From: Neobacillus sp. OS1-2
GTDB taxonomy: Bacteria; Bacillota; Bacilli; Bacillales; Cytobacillaceae
DNA: 64,000 nucleotides
Assembly: GCF_030915505.1 (NCBI RefSeq)
Contig: NZ_CP133265.1
Span: 2,756,001-2,820,000, forward strand
Direction: 5' to 3'
The notes below the pieces were generated by a model. That model was not told the origin of the DNA and made no database searches. It worked only from the letters and a program-made list of their open reading frames with translations. The position numbers were made by a program, and so were the translations under genes. Numbering within the stretch: the stretch's first letter is position 1; each line of letters opens with the position of its first letter. Below are positions 33,946 to 42,131 of the stretch, in pieces.

Positions 33946-34787
33946 AGAAAATAGTTGTTGAAGGTCTAAAATACAAATATCCCTTATCCGACACACTTGC
34001 CCTTAACGATCTTTCGTTTGATGTGAACGAAGGTGAATTTATCGGTATTATTGGAAAAAACTCGGCGGGAAAATCGACCTTATGCCAGGCGCTTGTCGGG
34101 CTTGTCCCTCATTTTTATAAAGGGGCTTACGGCGGTAAGGTCTTGGTGGATGGGCTTGAAGTGAAAAATTGTTCGATTGCTGACCTTTCTCTTAAGGTAG
34201 GAATGGTGTTTCAAAATCCATTTACACAGGTGACTGGTTCGAAGATGACGGTCTATGAGGAAATTGCCTTCGGACTTGAAAATAGTGGGCTGCCTCGTTC
34301 AGTAATTATTGACAGAATTGATTATGTGCTTGATCTGTTAAAAATTGAACAGGTGAAAGATCACAATCCTTTTGATTTATCTGGAGGGCAAATGCAGCGG
34401 ATGGCCATCGCAAGTATTATAGCCATGCAGCCTGATATTTTGGTATTGGATGAACCAACCTCCCAGCTTGATCCTGCGGGCTCTATGGAAGTTTTCAGTG
34501 CGATTCAAAACCTGAGCAAACAGGGAATTACCGTTATTCTGGCTGAACATAAAATGGAAAAGGTTGCTGAGTATTGCAATCGAGTCTTACTCCTGCATGA
34601 TGGAAAAATGGTTAGCTTTGATTCACCTGAGCAAGTATTTTCACGGCAGGATCTTGAGGATTTTGGATTGGTTGCACCTGTATATACAAGAGCGTGTAAA
34701 GCCTTGGGTGTAAAGAAGGCTGCCTCGGACTGTTACCCTGTAACCTTGGAGGATGCAGAAAAGGCACTAAGGGGGCGGGTAGGATGA
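33942..34787 (+). CDS. ECF transporter ATPase A1
   Basis: 281 residues from the ATG at 33942, eight bases after GGAGG, overlapping the EcfT stop. Walker A is GKNSAGKST, the signature LSGGQMQRMAIAS and Walker B ILVLDEPTSQLD, with a Q loop (MVFQNPFTQVTG) and H loop (LAEHKMEKV). This is the canonical member of the ATPase pair and should carry the functional ATP site. The stop overlaps the start of the second ATPase. Confidence 0.9.
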   Translation: MKKIVVEGLKYKYPLSDTLALNDLSFDVNEGEFIGIIGKNSAGKSTLCQALVGLVPHFYKGAYGGKVLVDGLEVKNCSIADLSLKVGMVFQNPFTQVTGSKMTVYEEIAFGLENSGLPRSVIIDRIDYVLDLLKIEQVKDHNPFDLSGGQMQRMAIASIIAMQPDILVLDEPTSQLDPAGSMEVFSAIQNLSKQGITVILAEHKMEKVAEYCNRVLLLHDGKMVSFDSPEQVFSRQDLEDFGLVAPVYTRACKALGVKKAASDCYPVTLEDAEKALRGRVG

Positions 34788-35581
34788 TCAAGGTATCCAA
34801 TCTCTCTTTTTCCTATAAAAAGGGAGCCTACCGAGTGCTTTCAGGAATAAATTTAGAGTTTGACAAGCGGTCAACGGCTATTATTGGACAAAATGGTGCC
34901 GGAAAGACTACATTTGTGAAATTGCTAAAGGGATTATTGAAACCGGATGAAGGAGAAATTTTAGTTCATCATTTTGATGCAAAATTAAAAACGGCTGCTG
35001 AAATGGCAAGGACAATTGGTCTTGTCTTTCAAAATCCGAATGATCAACTATTTAAACGGACTGTTTTGGAAGAAGTGATGTTCGGCCCATTGAATATTAA
35101 AATGGGTAAATATACCGCGGAAAAGCAGGCAATCAAAGCTTTAAAGATGGTGGAACTGGATGATAAACTTGAAGTGAACCCGCATGATTTGAGTTTATCG
35201 GAAAAGAAACTGTTATGCATTGCTTCCGTTGTGGCGATGGATACGGACGTCATTATTTTTGATGAGCCGACCATTGCACAGGATCATCAAGGGAAAGAGA
35301 AGATTCGCCAAATCATCCGGGAATTGAAAAATAAAAATAAACTAGTGATGACCATTATCCATGACATGGATTTTGTTGCAGAGAATTTTGAACGGACAAT
35401 CGTGTTCAATGAAGGTAAAGTCCTTCTCGACGGAGACACGCGCCACGTCTTTTCACAAAAGGAAATGTTAAAAGAAGCAAAAGTTGAGCAACCCGGAATC
35501 ACACAGCTGGCTGAGAAGCTGGGAATTAAAAACACCATATTAACAGTAGAAGAGTATATAAGGGTGTCAGGCACCATGTGA
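34784..35581 (+). CDS. ECF transporter ATPase A2, with altered signature motif and repeat-derived C terminus
   Basis: 265 residues. Walker A is GQNGAGKTT, Q loop LVFQNPNDQLF, Walker B VIIFDEPTIAQD, H loop IIHDMDFVA. The signature motif, normally LSGGQ/E, reads LSLSEKK, so the site built from it with the partner's Walker A may be catalytically weak, an asymmetry known in other ABC pairs. The last six codons and stop (RVSGTM) are supplied by a GTGTCAGGCACC palindrome inserted at the end of the gene, so the native C terminus has probably changed. It ends the operon. Confidence 0.85.
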   Translation: MIKVSNLSFSYKKGAYRVLSGINLEFDKRSTAIIGQNGAGKTTFVKLLKGLLKPDEGEILVHHFDAKLKTAAEMARTIGLVFQNPNDQLFKRTVLEEVMFGPLNIKMGKYTAEKQAIKALKMVELDDKLEVNPHDLSLSEKKLLCIASVVAMDTDVIIFDEPTIAQDHQGKEKIRQIIRELKNKNKLVMTIIHDMDFVAENFERTIVFNEGKVLLDGDTRHVFSQKEMLKEAKVEQPGITQLAEKLGIKNTILTVEEYIRVSGTM

Positions 35582-35603
35582 ACATGGTGCCTGACACCCT
35601 TTT
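35560..35603. repeat. GTGTCAGGCACC-family palindromic repeat (copy 4), overlapping the ATPase gene
   Basis: AAGGGTGTCAGGCACCATGT / ACATGGTGCCTGACACCCTT, two-base loop with flanking T run. The first half is translated as the C terminus of the ECF ATPase, showing that the element can sit at the very edge of genes and also end their transcripts. Confidence 0.85.
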
Positions 35604-35752
35604 CTTTATTGGTAAGTTGGTAGTTGTGTTTAACGGATTTTGCCATATAATAGAGATATGGATGTTCACGAAATTGTCAAAAATGCAACATAGTCACTGT
35701 TTATATATGGAAATTGAAGAATTGGTTTATTATTTTACAAGGGGGAAATGAG

Positions 35753-35974
35753 ATGTTTAGAGCAGCAGCGGCGGGGGTGTTAGGGTTTATTTTAATTTTT
35801 GTCGAATCAATGATTGTCATAAAACTAAAAGGATATGCAACCATTGAATTTGGCGGGATTGCTCCTTTCATTAACGTCTGGGCGATGAATTTCTTTTTTG
35901 TCTTTGCGATTTTAACTCAATTAACCAATTGGTATACCAATAAAGAAAGATATGAAGAAGATAATAGCTATTAA
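35753..35974 (+). CDS. Small membrane protein, 73 residues
   Basis: ATG at 35753 with AAGGGGG seven bases upstream. Two membrane segments are predicted (GVLGFILIFVESMIVI at about 7-25, and FINVWAMNFFFVFAILTQL at about 38-60), ending in a charged tail (NKERYEEDNS). I do not recognise a family. It stands alone and is followed by a strong terminator. Confidence 0.65.
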   Translation: MFRAAAAGVLGFILIFVESMIVIKLKGYATIEFGGIAPFINVWAMNFFFVFAILTQLTNWYTNKERYEEDNSY

Positions 35975-35983
35975 AGGTAAGGA

Positions 35984-36030
35984 AACAGCCGCAATCTCGA
36001 GAAATAATGAGATTGCGGCTGTTTTTTTGG
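35984..36030 (+). terminator. Intrinsic terminator
   Basis: AACAGCCGCAATCTC / GAGATTGCGGCTGTT, a perfect 15-bp stem, 10-base loop, then seven T. A truncated GGTGTTCGGCACC repeat remnant lies just after (36029-36042). Confidence 0.92.
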
Positions 36031-36067
36031 GGTGTTCGGCACCCTTTTGCTTTTTTAAATAACTGAA

Positions 36068-37141
36068 CTACTTCGAATGCATTTTAAACTGCAAGAACAG
36101 TTCATTATAATAGGCCAGGTTCTTCTTGCCAAGGTTTTTATATACCTCGAGTTTTTCAGTCAATTCAGGTGACGGATAGAACCGTTGATCTTTGATGATC
36201 TCCTTAGGCATGTGTTTAAGCGCCTGCTTATTCGGCGTTGAATAGCCTACATATTCGGTGTTTTGTGCAGCAACCTTTGGATCAAGCATGAAGTTAATAA
36301 ACTTATGGGCCGCCTCAATATTCTTCGCCGTTTTCGGAATGACCATATTATCAAACCAAAGATTGGAACCCTCTTTTGGGACGACATAATTCAAATCTTC
36401 ATTCTCGGACATAATCTCAGAAGCATCTCCTGACCATACCAGGCCAACTGAGGCCTCTTCATTGGCTAGCAGCATCTTGATTTCATCGCCTACGATGGCT
36501 TTGACATTCGGAGTGATCGTATCGAGCTTTTCCTTTGCTGCAATTAAATGAGCCCTTTTTGTATCATTAAGTGAATAGCCCAAACTATTTAAGCTCATTC
36601 CCATTACTTCACGGGCACCATCAATGAGTAGAATCTCGTTTCTTAATGCAGGATCCCAAAGATCGTTCCAGCTAGTAATTTTCTTTCCATTTAGCATTTT
36701 TGGATTATAGACAATGCCGACAGTTCCCCAGAAATAAGGCACGGAATACTTATTTTTCGGGTCAAACGGAAGATCCATAAACCGTTTATCAATATTTTTT
36801 AAGTTTGGCAGTTTGGAGGGATCCAATGGGATAAGTAAATCCTCATGCCGCATTTTATCAATCATATATTCAGAAGGAACGGCAATATCATACGTCGTGC
36901 CGCCTTGTTCAATCTTGGTCAGCATCGCCTCATTGGAATCGAAGGTTTCATAAATAACCTTGATGTTGGTTTCTTTTTCAAACTGTTTGATAAGATCTTC
37001 ATCGATGTAATCGCCCCAATTATAAATTGTCAGCGTATCGCCGCCCGAATAGCCTTGGGACTTGTTTAAACTGGAAATCGCATACAGGAGCATGGCTGAT
37101 GCAAGGGCAATTACGAGAAAAAAACGAACGAGTTTGTTCAT
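36068..37141 (-). CDS. potD: Spermidine/putrescine-binding protein (PotD type)
   Basis: 357 residues. The mature part is a PotD-like solute-binding protein (TLTIYNWGDYIDEDLIKQFE, VPSEYMIDKM, WSGDASEIM, KFINFMLDP). The N terminus has one hydrophobic segment (FFLVIALASAMLLYAISSL) but no lipobox cysteine, so the protein is probably held by an uncleaved anchor rather than by lipidation, unlike most Gram-positive PotD. Its start overlaps the potC stop. Last gene of potABCD. Confidence 0.9.
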   Translation of the reverse strand: MNKLVRFFLVIALASAMLLYAISSLNKSQGYSGGDTLTIYNWGDYIDEDLIKQFEKETNIKVIYETFDSNEAMLTKIEQGGTTYDIAVPSEYMIDKMRHEDLLIPLDPSKLPNLKNIDKRFMDLPFDPKNKYSVPYFWGTVGIVYNPKMLNGKKITSWNDLWDPALRNEILLIDGAREVMGMSLNSLGYSLNDTKRAHLIAAKEKLDTITPNVKAIVGDEIKMLLANEEASVGLVWSGDASEIMSENEDLNYVVPKEGSNLWFDNMVIPKTAKNIEAAHKFINFMLDPKVAAQNTEYVGYSTPNKQALKHMPKEIIKDQRFYPSPELTEKLEVYKNLGKKNLAYYNELFLQFKMHSK

Positions 37142-37953
37142 CGCTTCCGAACCCCCATTCCATTAACCTTGTTACGCTGGGTAATAAAGTAATAGACTAC
37201 AACGAGCAGTATTGTAAATAGGAACAATAGCGCTGATAGTGCATTAATATTCAAGGAAATTCCTCTGCGGGCTAATGAATAAATTTCAACGGAAAGTGTT
37301 GAAAAACCATTGCCTGTAACAAAGAAGGTAACCGCAAAATCATCGAATGAATACGTTAACGCCATAAAGAATCCTGCGAAAATTCCCGGTGTGATAAAAG
37401 GAATAATGACCTTTGTTAGGACGTTCCAGCGACTTGCCCCAAGATCCCGAGCCGCGTCAATTAATGTCGGGCTCATCTCCATTAACTTAGGCAGTACCAT
37501 TAGAACCACGATCGGAATGCTAAAAGCGATATGGGATAACAGCACCGAATAGAAACCGAGCTTAATCCCTGCCATTGTGAACAAAATTAAAAATGAAGCA
37601 CCGATAATGACGTCTGGGCTGACGATGAGTACATTGTTTAACGATAACAGCGAATTTTTCGTTTGTCTTTTTTTCGCCTGATGAATCGCCAAAGCCCCAA
37701 GTACCCCAATGATGGTAGAAAATAATGCCGATAATAAAGCAACTACCACGGTATTCAAAACGATAATCAAAAGTCTAGTATCTTGAAAAAGTTCACGGTA
37801 CCACTCAAGCGAGAATCCCTTGAAGTCATACATCGTTTCTCCGCTGTTGAATGAGAAGATGACGAGAAAGAAAATAGGTGCATACAGGATAAAAAAGACG
37901 ATTAATAAAAATAACTTGGATAATGGTGTTATTTTTTTATCCACCTTATACAC
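37138..37953 (-). CDS. potC: Polyamine ABC transporter permease PotC
   Basis: 271 residues with six membrane segments and the permease coupling signature LIDAARDLGASRWNVLTKVIIP typical of binding-protein-dependent transporters (EAA loop). With PotB it forms the membrane channel for spermidine or putrescine. It overlaps potB at its start and potD at its end by a few bases. Assignment to potC rests on order and on the N-terminal LSKLFLLIVFFILYAPIFFL. Confidence 0.88.
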   Translation of the reverse strand: MYKVDKKITPLSKLFLLIVFFILYAPIFFLVIFSFNSGETMYDFKGFSLEWYRELFQDTRLLIIVLNTVVVALLSALFSTIIGVLGALAIHQAKKRQTKNSLLSLNNVLIVSPDVIIGASFLILFTMAGIKLGFYSVLLSHIAFSIPIVVLMVLPKLMEMSPTLIDAARDLGASRWNVLTKVIIPFITPGIFAGFFMALTYSFDDFAVTFFVTGNGFSTLSVEIYSLARRGISLNINALSALLFLFTILLVVVYYFITQRNKVNGMGVRKR

Positions 37954-38761
37954 CTCGCTTTCTGGTATTCGTGACGATCATAATGAAAACCATGATAATG
38001 ATTAAAAAGACTGCAATCGTTGCGCCCATACCCCAATCCTGGGTCACAAGGAAATGCTGTTCAATCGCCGTACCAAGAGTGATTACACGGTTTCCAGCAA
38101 TTAATCGGGTCAGCATGAACAAGGATAGAGCCGGTATAAAGACTACCTGGCAGCCCGATTTCACCCCGTCAATCGTCAAGGGAAAAATAACGCGGCGGAA
38201 CGTTGTCCATTTGGATGCCCCCAAGTCATTGGCCGCATCTAAAAGGGTCGGATTCAATTCATTTAATGAATTAAAAATCGGTAAAATCATGAATGGTATA
38301 AAAATATATACTGAAACAAATATAAAGCTGAAATCTGTAAATAAAATTTGCTGCGTTCCAATCCCAATCAGTTCTAAGAAGCTGTTTGCCGCTCCATAGG
38401 TACCAAATATTCCAAGGAAGGCATAGGCTTTTAACAATAAATTAATCCATGAAGGCACAATGATTAATAAAAGCCATAACTGTTTATGTTTTGTTTTTGT
38501 TAATAAATAGGCTGTTGGATAAGCAATCAATAGTGAAATTGCTGTAATCAAGAAGGCGTACCAAAACGAGCTGAGTGTCATCTTTAAATACACCGGTGTG
38601 AAAAACTTTTGATAATTCACAAGTGAAACATTTCCCTCGATATCAAAGAAAGAGTAATAGAGTACGAGGATAATGGGGGCAATGACAAACAGAACAATCC
38701 AAAGGTAATAAGGAAGCATATATATATTGCGCGTATGTTTATTTTCCATTAGCTTCCACAT
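37946..38761 (-). CDS. potB: Polyamine ABC transporter permease PotB
   Basis: 271 residues, six membrane segments, EAA loop [22 protein letters not shown]. The opening [23 protein letters not shown] and the N-terminal loop that precedes the first segment fit PotB. The start (ATG at 38761) overlaps the end of potA by 23 bases; an ATG at 38749 is also possible but has a poor ribosome site. Partner of PotC. Confidence 0.88.
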   Translation of the reverse strand: MWKLMENKHTRNIYMLPYYLWIVLFVIAPIILVLYYSFFDIEGNVSLVNYQKFFTPVYLKMTLSSFWYAFLITAISLLIAYPTAYLLTKTKHKQLWLLLIIVPSWINLLLKAYAFLGIFGTYGAANSFLELIGIGTQQILFTDFSFIFVSVYIFIPFMILPIFNSLNELNPTLLDAANDLGASKWTTFRRVIFPLTIDGVKSGCQVVFIPALSLFMLTRLIAGNRVITLGTAIEQHFLVTQDWGMGATIAVFLIIIMVFIMIVTNTRKRGV

Positions 38762-39845
38762 CCGAGTAGGCTTCTAACCGTCGGTCGAATTCTTCCTCTG
38801 TTTCCCCATGTCGCATAACATGGATGGCTTCCGGGTCAAAATAAAGCCCGATTTCATCGCCCACAGTTGCTTTTTTCGTGGAATGGACCAGCCATTCATT
38901 TCCGTCTTGATCGTAGCAGCAGATTTCATAATGAACACCACGGAATAATTGCGAATCAACACGCACTTGAAGCTTGCCGCGTTCTATTGTTGTAATTTCC
39001 AAATCCTCTGGTCGGATAACCACATCAATCGGTTCATTCTTGTTCAAACCTTGGTCAACACATTCGAACTCTCTTCCAGTAAATTCTACCCGGTAATCGT
39101 CTAGCATTCTACCATCGACAATATTGGATTCACCAATAAAATCCGCCACGAAACGGTTAATCGGCTCATCATAAATATCTGTCGGAGTGCCGCTTTGCTG
39201 GATTTTCCCTTTATTGATAACAAAAATTTCATTGGACATCGCCAGGGCCTCTTCTTGATCGTGTGTAACGAAGATAAAGGTGATGCCGAGACGGCGCTGC
39301 AATTCACGCAGTTCATACTGCATTTCCGTACGAAGCTTTAAGTCAAGAGCCGATAATGGTTCATCAAGCAGAATCACTTCAGGCTCGTTTACAATGGCAC
39401 GGGCGATCGCAACGCGCTGGCGCTGACCACCGGACATTTCTTTGATTTCGCGAGCTTCATAGCCTGAAAGGTTAACAAAGCTTAGCGCTTCTTTTACCTT
39501 TTGTTCTATTTCTGGATTCTTCATCTTTTTGATGCGCAATCCAAATGCCACATTTTCAAATACATTTAAATGGGGAAACAGGGCGTAGTCCTGAAAAACG
39601 GTATTCACCTGCCGCTTATTTGCCGGTATATGATTGATTTTTTTACCGTTAAAAAATATTTCTCCTTCAGATGCTTCAGTAAATCCGGCGATTAACCTTA
39701 ATATTGTTGTCTTACCGCATCCCGATGGGCCAAGCAGTGTATAGAATTTACCGCGCTCAATCTCAAAGCTTACGTCCTTCAGGACGGGCGGGTCGTTATC
39801 ATATTGTTTTGTTACATTTTCAAATTGAATTATGGCACCGTTCAT
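38739..39845 (-). CDS. potA: Polyamine ABC transporter ATPase PotA
   Basis: 368 residues from the ATG at 39845 (AAGGAGG, nine bases); the frame stays open to 39890 but that part is the leader. Walker [10 protein letters not shown], signature [17 protein letters not shown] ([15 protein letters not shown]), Walker [13 protein letters not shown], then a TOBE domain in the last ~120 residues ([26 protein letters not shown]). First gene of the operon. Powers polyamine uptake. The upstream region is shared with the divergent MBL/TetR unit. Confidence 0.92.
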   Translation of the reverse strand: MNGAIIQFENVTKQYDNDPPVLKDVSFEIERGKFYTLLGPSGCGKTTILRLIAGFTEASEGEIFFNGKKINHIPANKRQVNTVFQDYALFPHLNVFENVAFGLRIKKMKNPEIEQKVKEALSFVNLSGYEAREIKEMSGGQRQRVAIARAIVNEPEVILLDEPLSALDLKLRTEMQYELRELQRRLGITFIFVTHDQEEALAMSNEIFVINKGKIQQSGTPTDIYDEPINRFVADFIGESNIVDGRMLDDYRVEFTGREFECVDQGLNKNEPIDVVIRPEDLEITTIERGKLQVRVDSQLFRGVHYEICCYDQDGNEWLVHSTKKATVGDEIGLYFDPEAIHVMRHGETEEEFDRRLEAYSDVEANGK

Positions 39846-39969
39846 AAAAGTGGCCTCCTTTTCAGCTAAATCAAGTTCTACTTGTCCCATTCGGGAATCA
39901 TTATACAGGAAGAGCCTGAAAATTCAATTACTCTTTTATTTTATAATAAAAAAAACTTGCAAAAAGTTG

Positions 39970-40017
39970 TTGAATTAACTAATAGTATTAGTTAAAATAA
40001 AACTAATGACATTAGTT
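39970..40017 (+). promoter_or_regulatory. Promoter with two TetR-type operators
   Basis: TTGAAT (39970-39975), a 17-base spacer and TAAAAT (39993-39998) form the promoter. TTAACTAATAGTATTAGTTAA (39975-39995) is a perfect 10-bp palindrome covering the spacer, and AACTAATGACATTAGTT (40001-40017) is a second palindrome of the same half-site (CTAAT) just downstream. They are placed to bind the TetR protein encoded at 40756. The pot operon diverges from here. Confidence 0.75.
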
Positions 40018-40034
40018 AAAAGGGGATGATCATA

Positions 40035-40742
40035 ATGAGAATGATCAAAAACGGTTATTTATATCAAGTAACATTTATGGCGAGTGTCTTTCCAGTTAAC
40101 TGCTATTTAGTAGAGGAAGAGGATGGGTTAACATTGATTGATGCAGCTCTGGGCTTTTGTACAAAGGGGATATTGAAAGCGGCAGAAACCATCGGAAGGC
40201 CCATTACAAAAATAGTTTTAACACATGCACACGAGGATCATGTTGGTGCGCTTGATTCTTTAAAAATGATCTTGTCAGAGGTACCTGTGTATATTTCGAT
40301 TAGTGACCACAGATTAATGAATGATGATCGTTCGCTTGACCCGCATGAGGAGCAAACGCCGATTAAAGGCGGTGTACCGAAGAAATTAAAGACACGGGCT
40401 AATGTGTTAGTGAAGGAAGGCGATTTTGTCGGGTCGCTTACAGCGATTGCAGCACCGGGACACACACCGGGATCGATGGCGTTTTTGGATTTGCGTTCAA
40501 AGGCTCTAGTGGCCGGGGATGCTTTTCAAACAAGAGGTGGAATGGCAGTGGCTGGAGATATGAAGCCATTGTTCCCATTTCCGTCATTTGGTACATGGAG
40601 TAAAAAGACGGCACTGGCTAGTGCAAAGAAACTAGTGAGCTATGGACCACAGCTTCTTGCCGTGGGTCATGGGGAAATGGTTGAGAATCCTGTGAAAAGG
40701 ATGGAGATGGCCATCGGAAATTTAGAACGGAAACTAAGATAG
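40035..40742 (+). CDS. MBL-fold metallo-hydrolase
   Basis: 235 residues from the ATG at 40035, nine bases after AAAAGGGG (an ATG at 40026 is too close). The zinc motif is THAHEDHVG (about 66-74) with later ligands in APGHTPGSM, VAGDAF and VGHGEM, typical of hydrolytic MBL proteins of the glyoxalase II/lactonase group. Substrate unknown. It shares an operon with a TetR regulator and a TetR-type operator pair, so it is probably induced by the TetR ligand, possibly the substrate. Confidence 0.85.
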   Translation: MRMIKNGYLYQVTFMASVFPVNCYLVEEEDGLTLIDAALGFCTKGILKAAETIGRPITKIVLTHAHEDHVGALDSLKMILSEVPVYISISDHRLMNDDRSLDPHEEQTPIKGGVPKKLKTRANVLVKEGDFVGSLTAIAAPGHTPGSMAFLDLRSKALVAGDAFQTRGGMAVAGDMKPLFPFPSFGTWSKKTALASAKKLVSYGPQLLAVGHGEMVENPVKRMEMAIGNLERKLR

Positions 40743-40755
40743 GAGAACGTAGACA

Positions 40756-41331
40756 ATGTCACCTAGACCAAAAATTAGCCTCGACTTAATGGAGATACTA
40801 GATGCAGCAGGGGGGATTGCGGATCAACAAGGAATGCAGGAGGTTACTTTAGCCAATCTGGCTAAGAAGGTAGGGATTCGTCCTCCATCCTTATATAACC
40901 ACTTTGACGGATTGCCGGGACTTCGCAAAAAGCTGGCGATATACGGGATTGATAGGCTTTACGGGGTAATGGCCGATGCTGCAATTGGGGTGTCAGGCAG
41001 CGAAGCAGTCCTTGCCATCAGTAAGGCATATGTTAATTTTGCCCGAAAGCACCCGGGCATTTATGAGGCAACATTGCTTGCCCCCGACCCTGAGGATGAG
41101 GAAGTACAGCAGGCCGGTGCAAAAATAGTGGATCTTTCTGTACGGGTGCTTAAAGCATACCAATTGGAAGGGGATCTGGCCTTACATGCTGTAAGGGGAT
41201 TACGCAGTATCTTACATGGCTTTTCCTCATTGGAGCAAAAGGGTGGTTTTAAGATGGTGTTGGATTTGGATGAAAGCCTATCGATTATTCTTAAGGCATT
41301 TCTTGCTGGGATTAGTGAGAATTCTTTATAG
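40756..41331 (+). CDS. TetR family regulator
   Basis: 191 residues. N-terminal helix-turn-helix with the TetR signature LANLAKKVGIRPPSLYNHFDGL (about 28-50), then helical ligand domain with a TetR_C_33/WHG-like segment (LHAVRGLRSILHGFSSLE). It lies 13 bases after the MBL gene and is co-transcribed. Two palindromes in the shared promoter are its likely sites, giving autoregulation and control of the MBL gene. The ligand is unknown. Confidence 0.88.
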   Translation: MSPRPKISLDLMEILDAAGGIADQQGMQEVTLANLAKKVGIRPPSLYNHFDGLPGLRKKLAIYGIDRLYGVMADAAIGVSGSEAVLAISKAYVNFARKHPGIYEATLLAPDPEDEEVQQAGAKIVDLSVRVLKAYQLEGDLALHAVRGLRSILHGFSSLEQKGGFKMVLDLDESLSIILKAFLAGISENSL

Positions 41332-41408
41332 AGGGACATTTTGGAGATGTAAACCTAAGGAAAGCTTTGTTATAATAGGGAAAACGTAAGAAATAAGGAA
41401 TGATGACA

Positions 41409-42017
41409 GTGCGAAGCTTAGAAAAATATGGTTTGGTATTGGACGTTGAAACGACCGGGTTAGGTCCTACTAAAGATGAAGTGATTGAATTGGCCTTAAA
41501 GTTATTTACCTATCGATCAGATTCTGGTGAAATCATCGATATTGTTGAGGAGGATTCATTTTTAAGGGAGCCACTTTCTGACACAGCACGTTATAACTAT
41601 GACCAAGCATATAGAGTACACGGGATTCCGTACGAATTAGTTAGAGGAAAAAGCTTTTATGATGCAAAAATAAAAACCTATTTTCATCGAGCAAACACGG
41701 TGTTTGCACATAATGCATCCTTTGACCGTAGCTTTCTTTACCATATGTACCCGGAAGTTAATGATTTGAAGTGGTATTGCACGATGCGAGGGGTACCGTG
41801 GAAAAATTATGGATATCCAAACGGGAAACTTTTGACCCTATTACAAGCCCATAATATCACCAATTACCAAACACATAGAGCACTTGATGATATTACATAT
41901 TTAATGGAGCTTCTAAAGAAAACAAGCCCGAACGGAAACCTTTATCTCCAGGAAGTGCTTGAAAAAGGACCAATGAGAAAATATCAGCCAGCCACCGCGC
42001 GAACCAAAATGGGCTAG
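41409..42017 (+). CDS. DnaQ-like 3'-5' exonuclease (DEDD family)
   Basis: 202 residues from GTG at 41409 (AAGGA nine bases upstream; ATGs at 41400 and 41403 are alternatives). Exo I is VLDVETTGLGPTKDEVIEL, exo II FAHNASFDRSFL and exo III HRALDDITYL with a His before the Asp, i.e. a DEDDh nuclease. Such stand-alone proteins in Bacillus are related to DNA polymerase III epsilon and may edit or trim DNA. Substrate unknown. A long hairpin follows the gene. Confidence 0.88.
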   Translation: MRSLEKYGLVLDVETTGLGPTKDEVIELALKLFTYRSDSGEIIDIVEEDSFLREPLSDTARYNYDQAYRVHGIPYELVRGKSFYDAKIKTYFHRANTVFAHNASFDRSFLYHMYPEVNDLKWYCTMRGVPWKNYGYPNGKLLTLLQAHNITNYQTHRALDDITYLMELLKKTSPNGNLYLQEVLEKGPMRKYQPATARTKMG

Positions 42018-42025
42018 CTAAGGCC

Positions 42026-42056
42026 AACCCCAACGCAATAACCCTGCGTTGGGGTT
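42026..42056 (+). terminator. Hairpin after the exonuclease gene
   Basis: AACCCCAACGCA / TGCGTTGGGGTT, perfect 12-bp stem with a 7-base loop. No T run follows, so it may be a weak terminator or a stability hairpin. Confidence 0.6.
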
Positions 42057-42062
42057 AGTAAT

Positions 42063-42100
42063 GGTGCCTGTCACCGTTGCGACTATATCCACGTTATTTA
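42063..42100. repeat. Repeat variant GGTGCCTGTCACC with a conserved 19-base tail
   Basis: The palindrome GGTGCCTGTCACC (42063-42075) is followed by ACTATATCCACGTTATTTA (42082-42100). The same 19-mer occurs at 45082-45100 beside GGTGACAGGCACC. Both copies lie just downstream of minus-strand genes (citA and the DinB gene). Confidence 0.8.
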
Positions 42101-42131
42101 ATTTTAATTTTGCTTTTGATTTTGCTTCCTT

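Noticed and set aside
40988..41000. GGTGTCAGGCAGC in the TetR gene
   Set aside because: Coding sequence (VSGSEA), no second arm; chance similarity to the repeat core.
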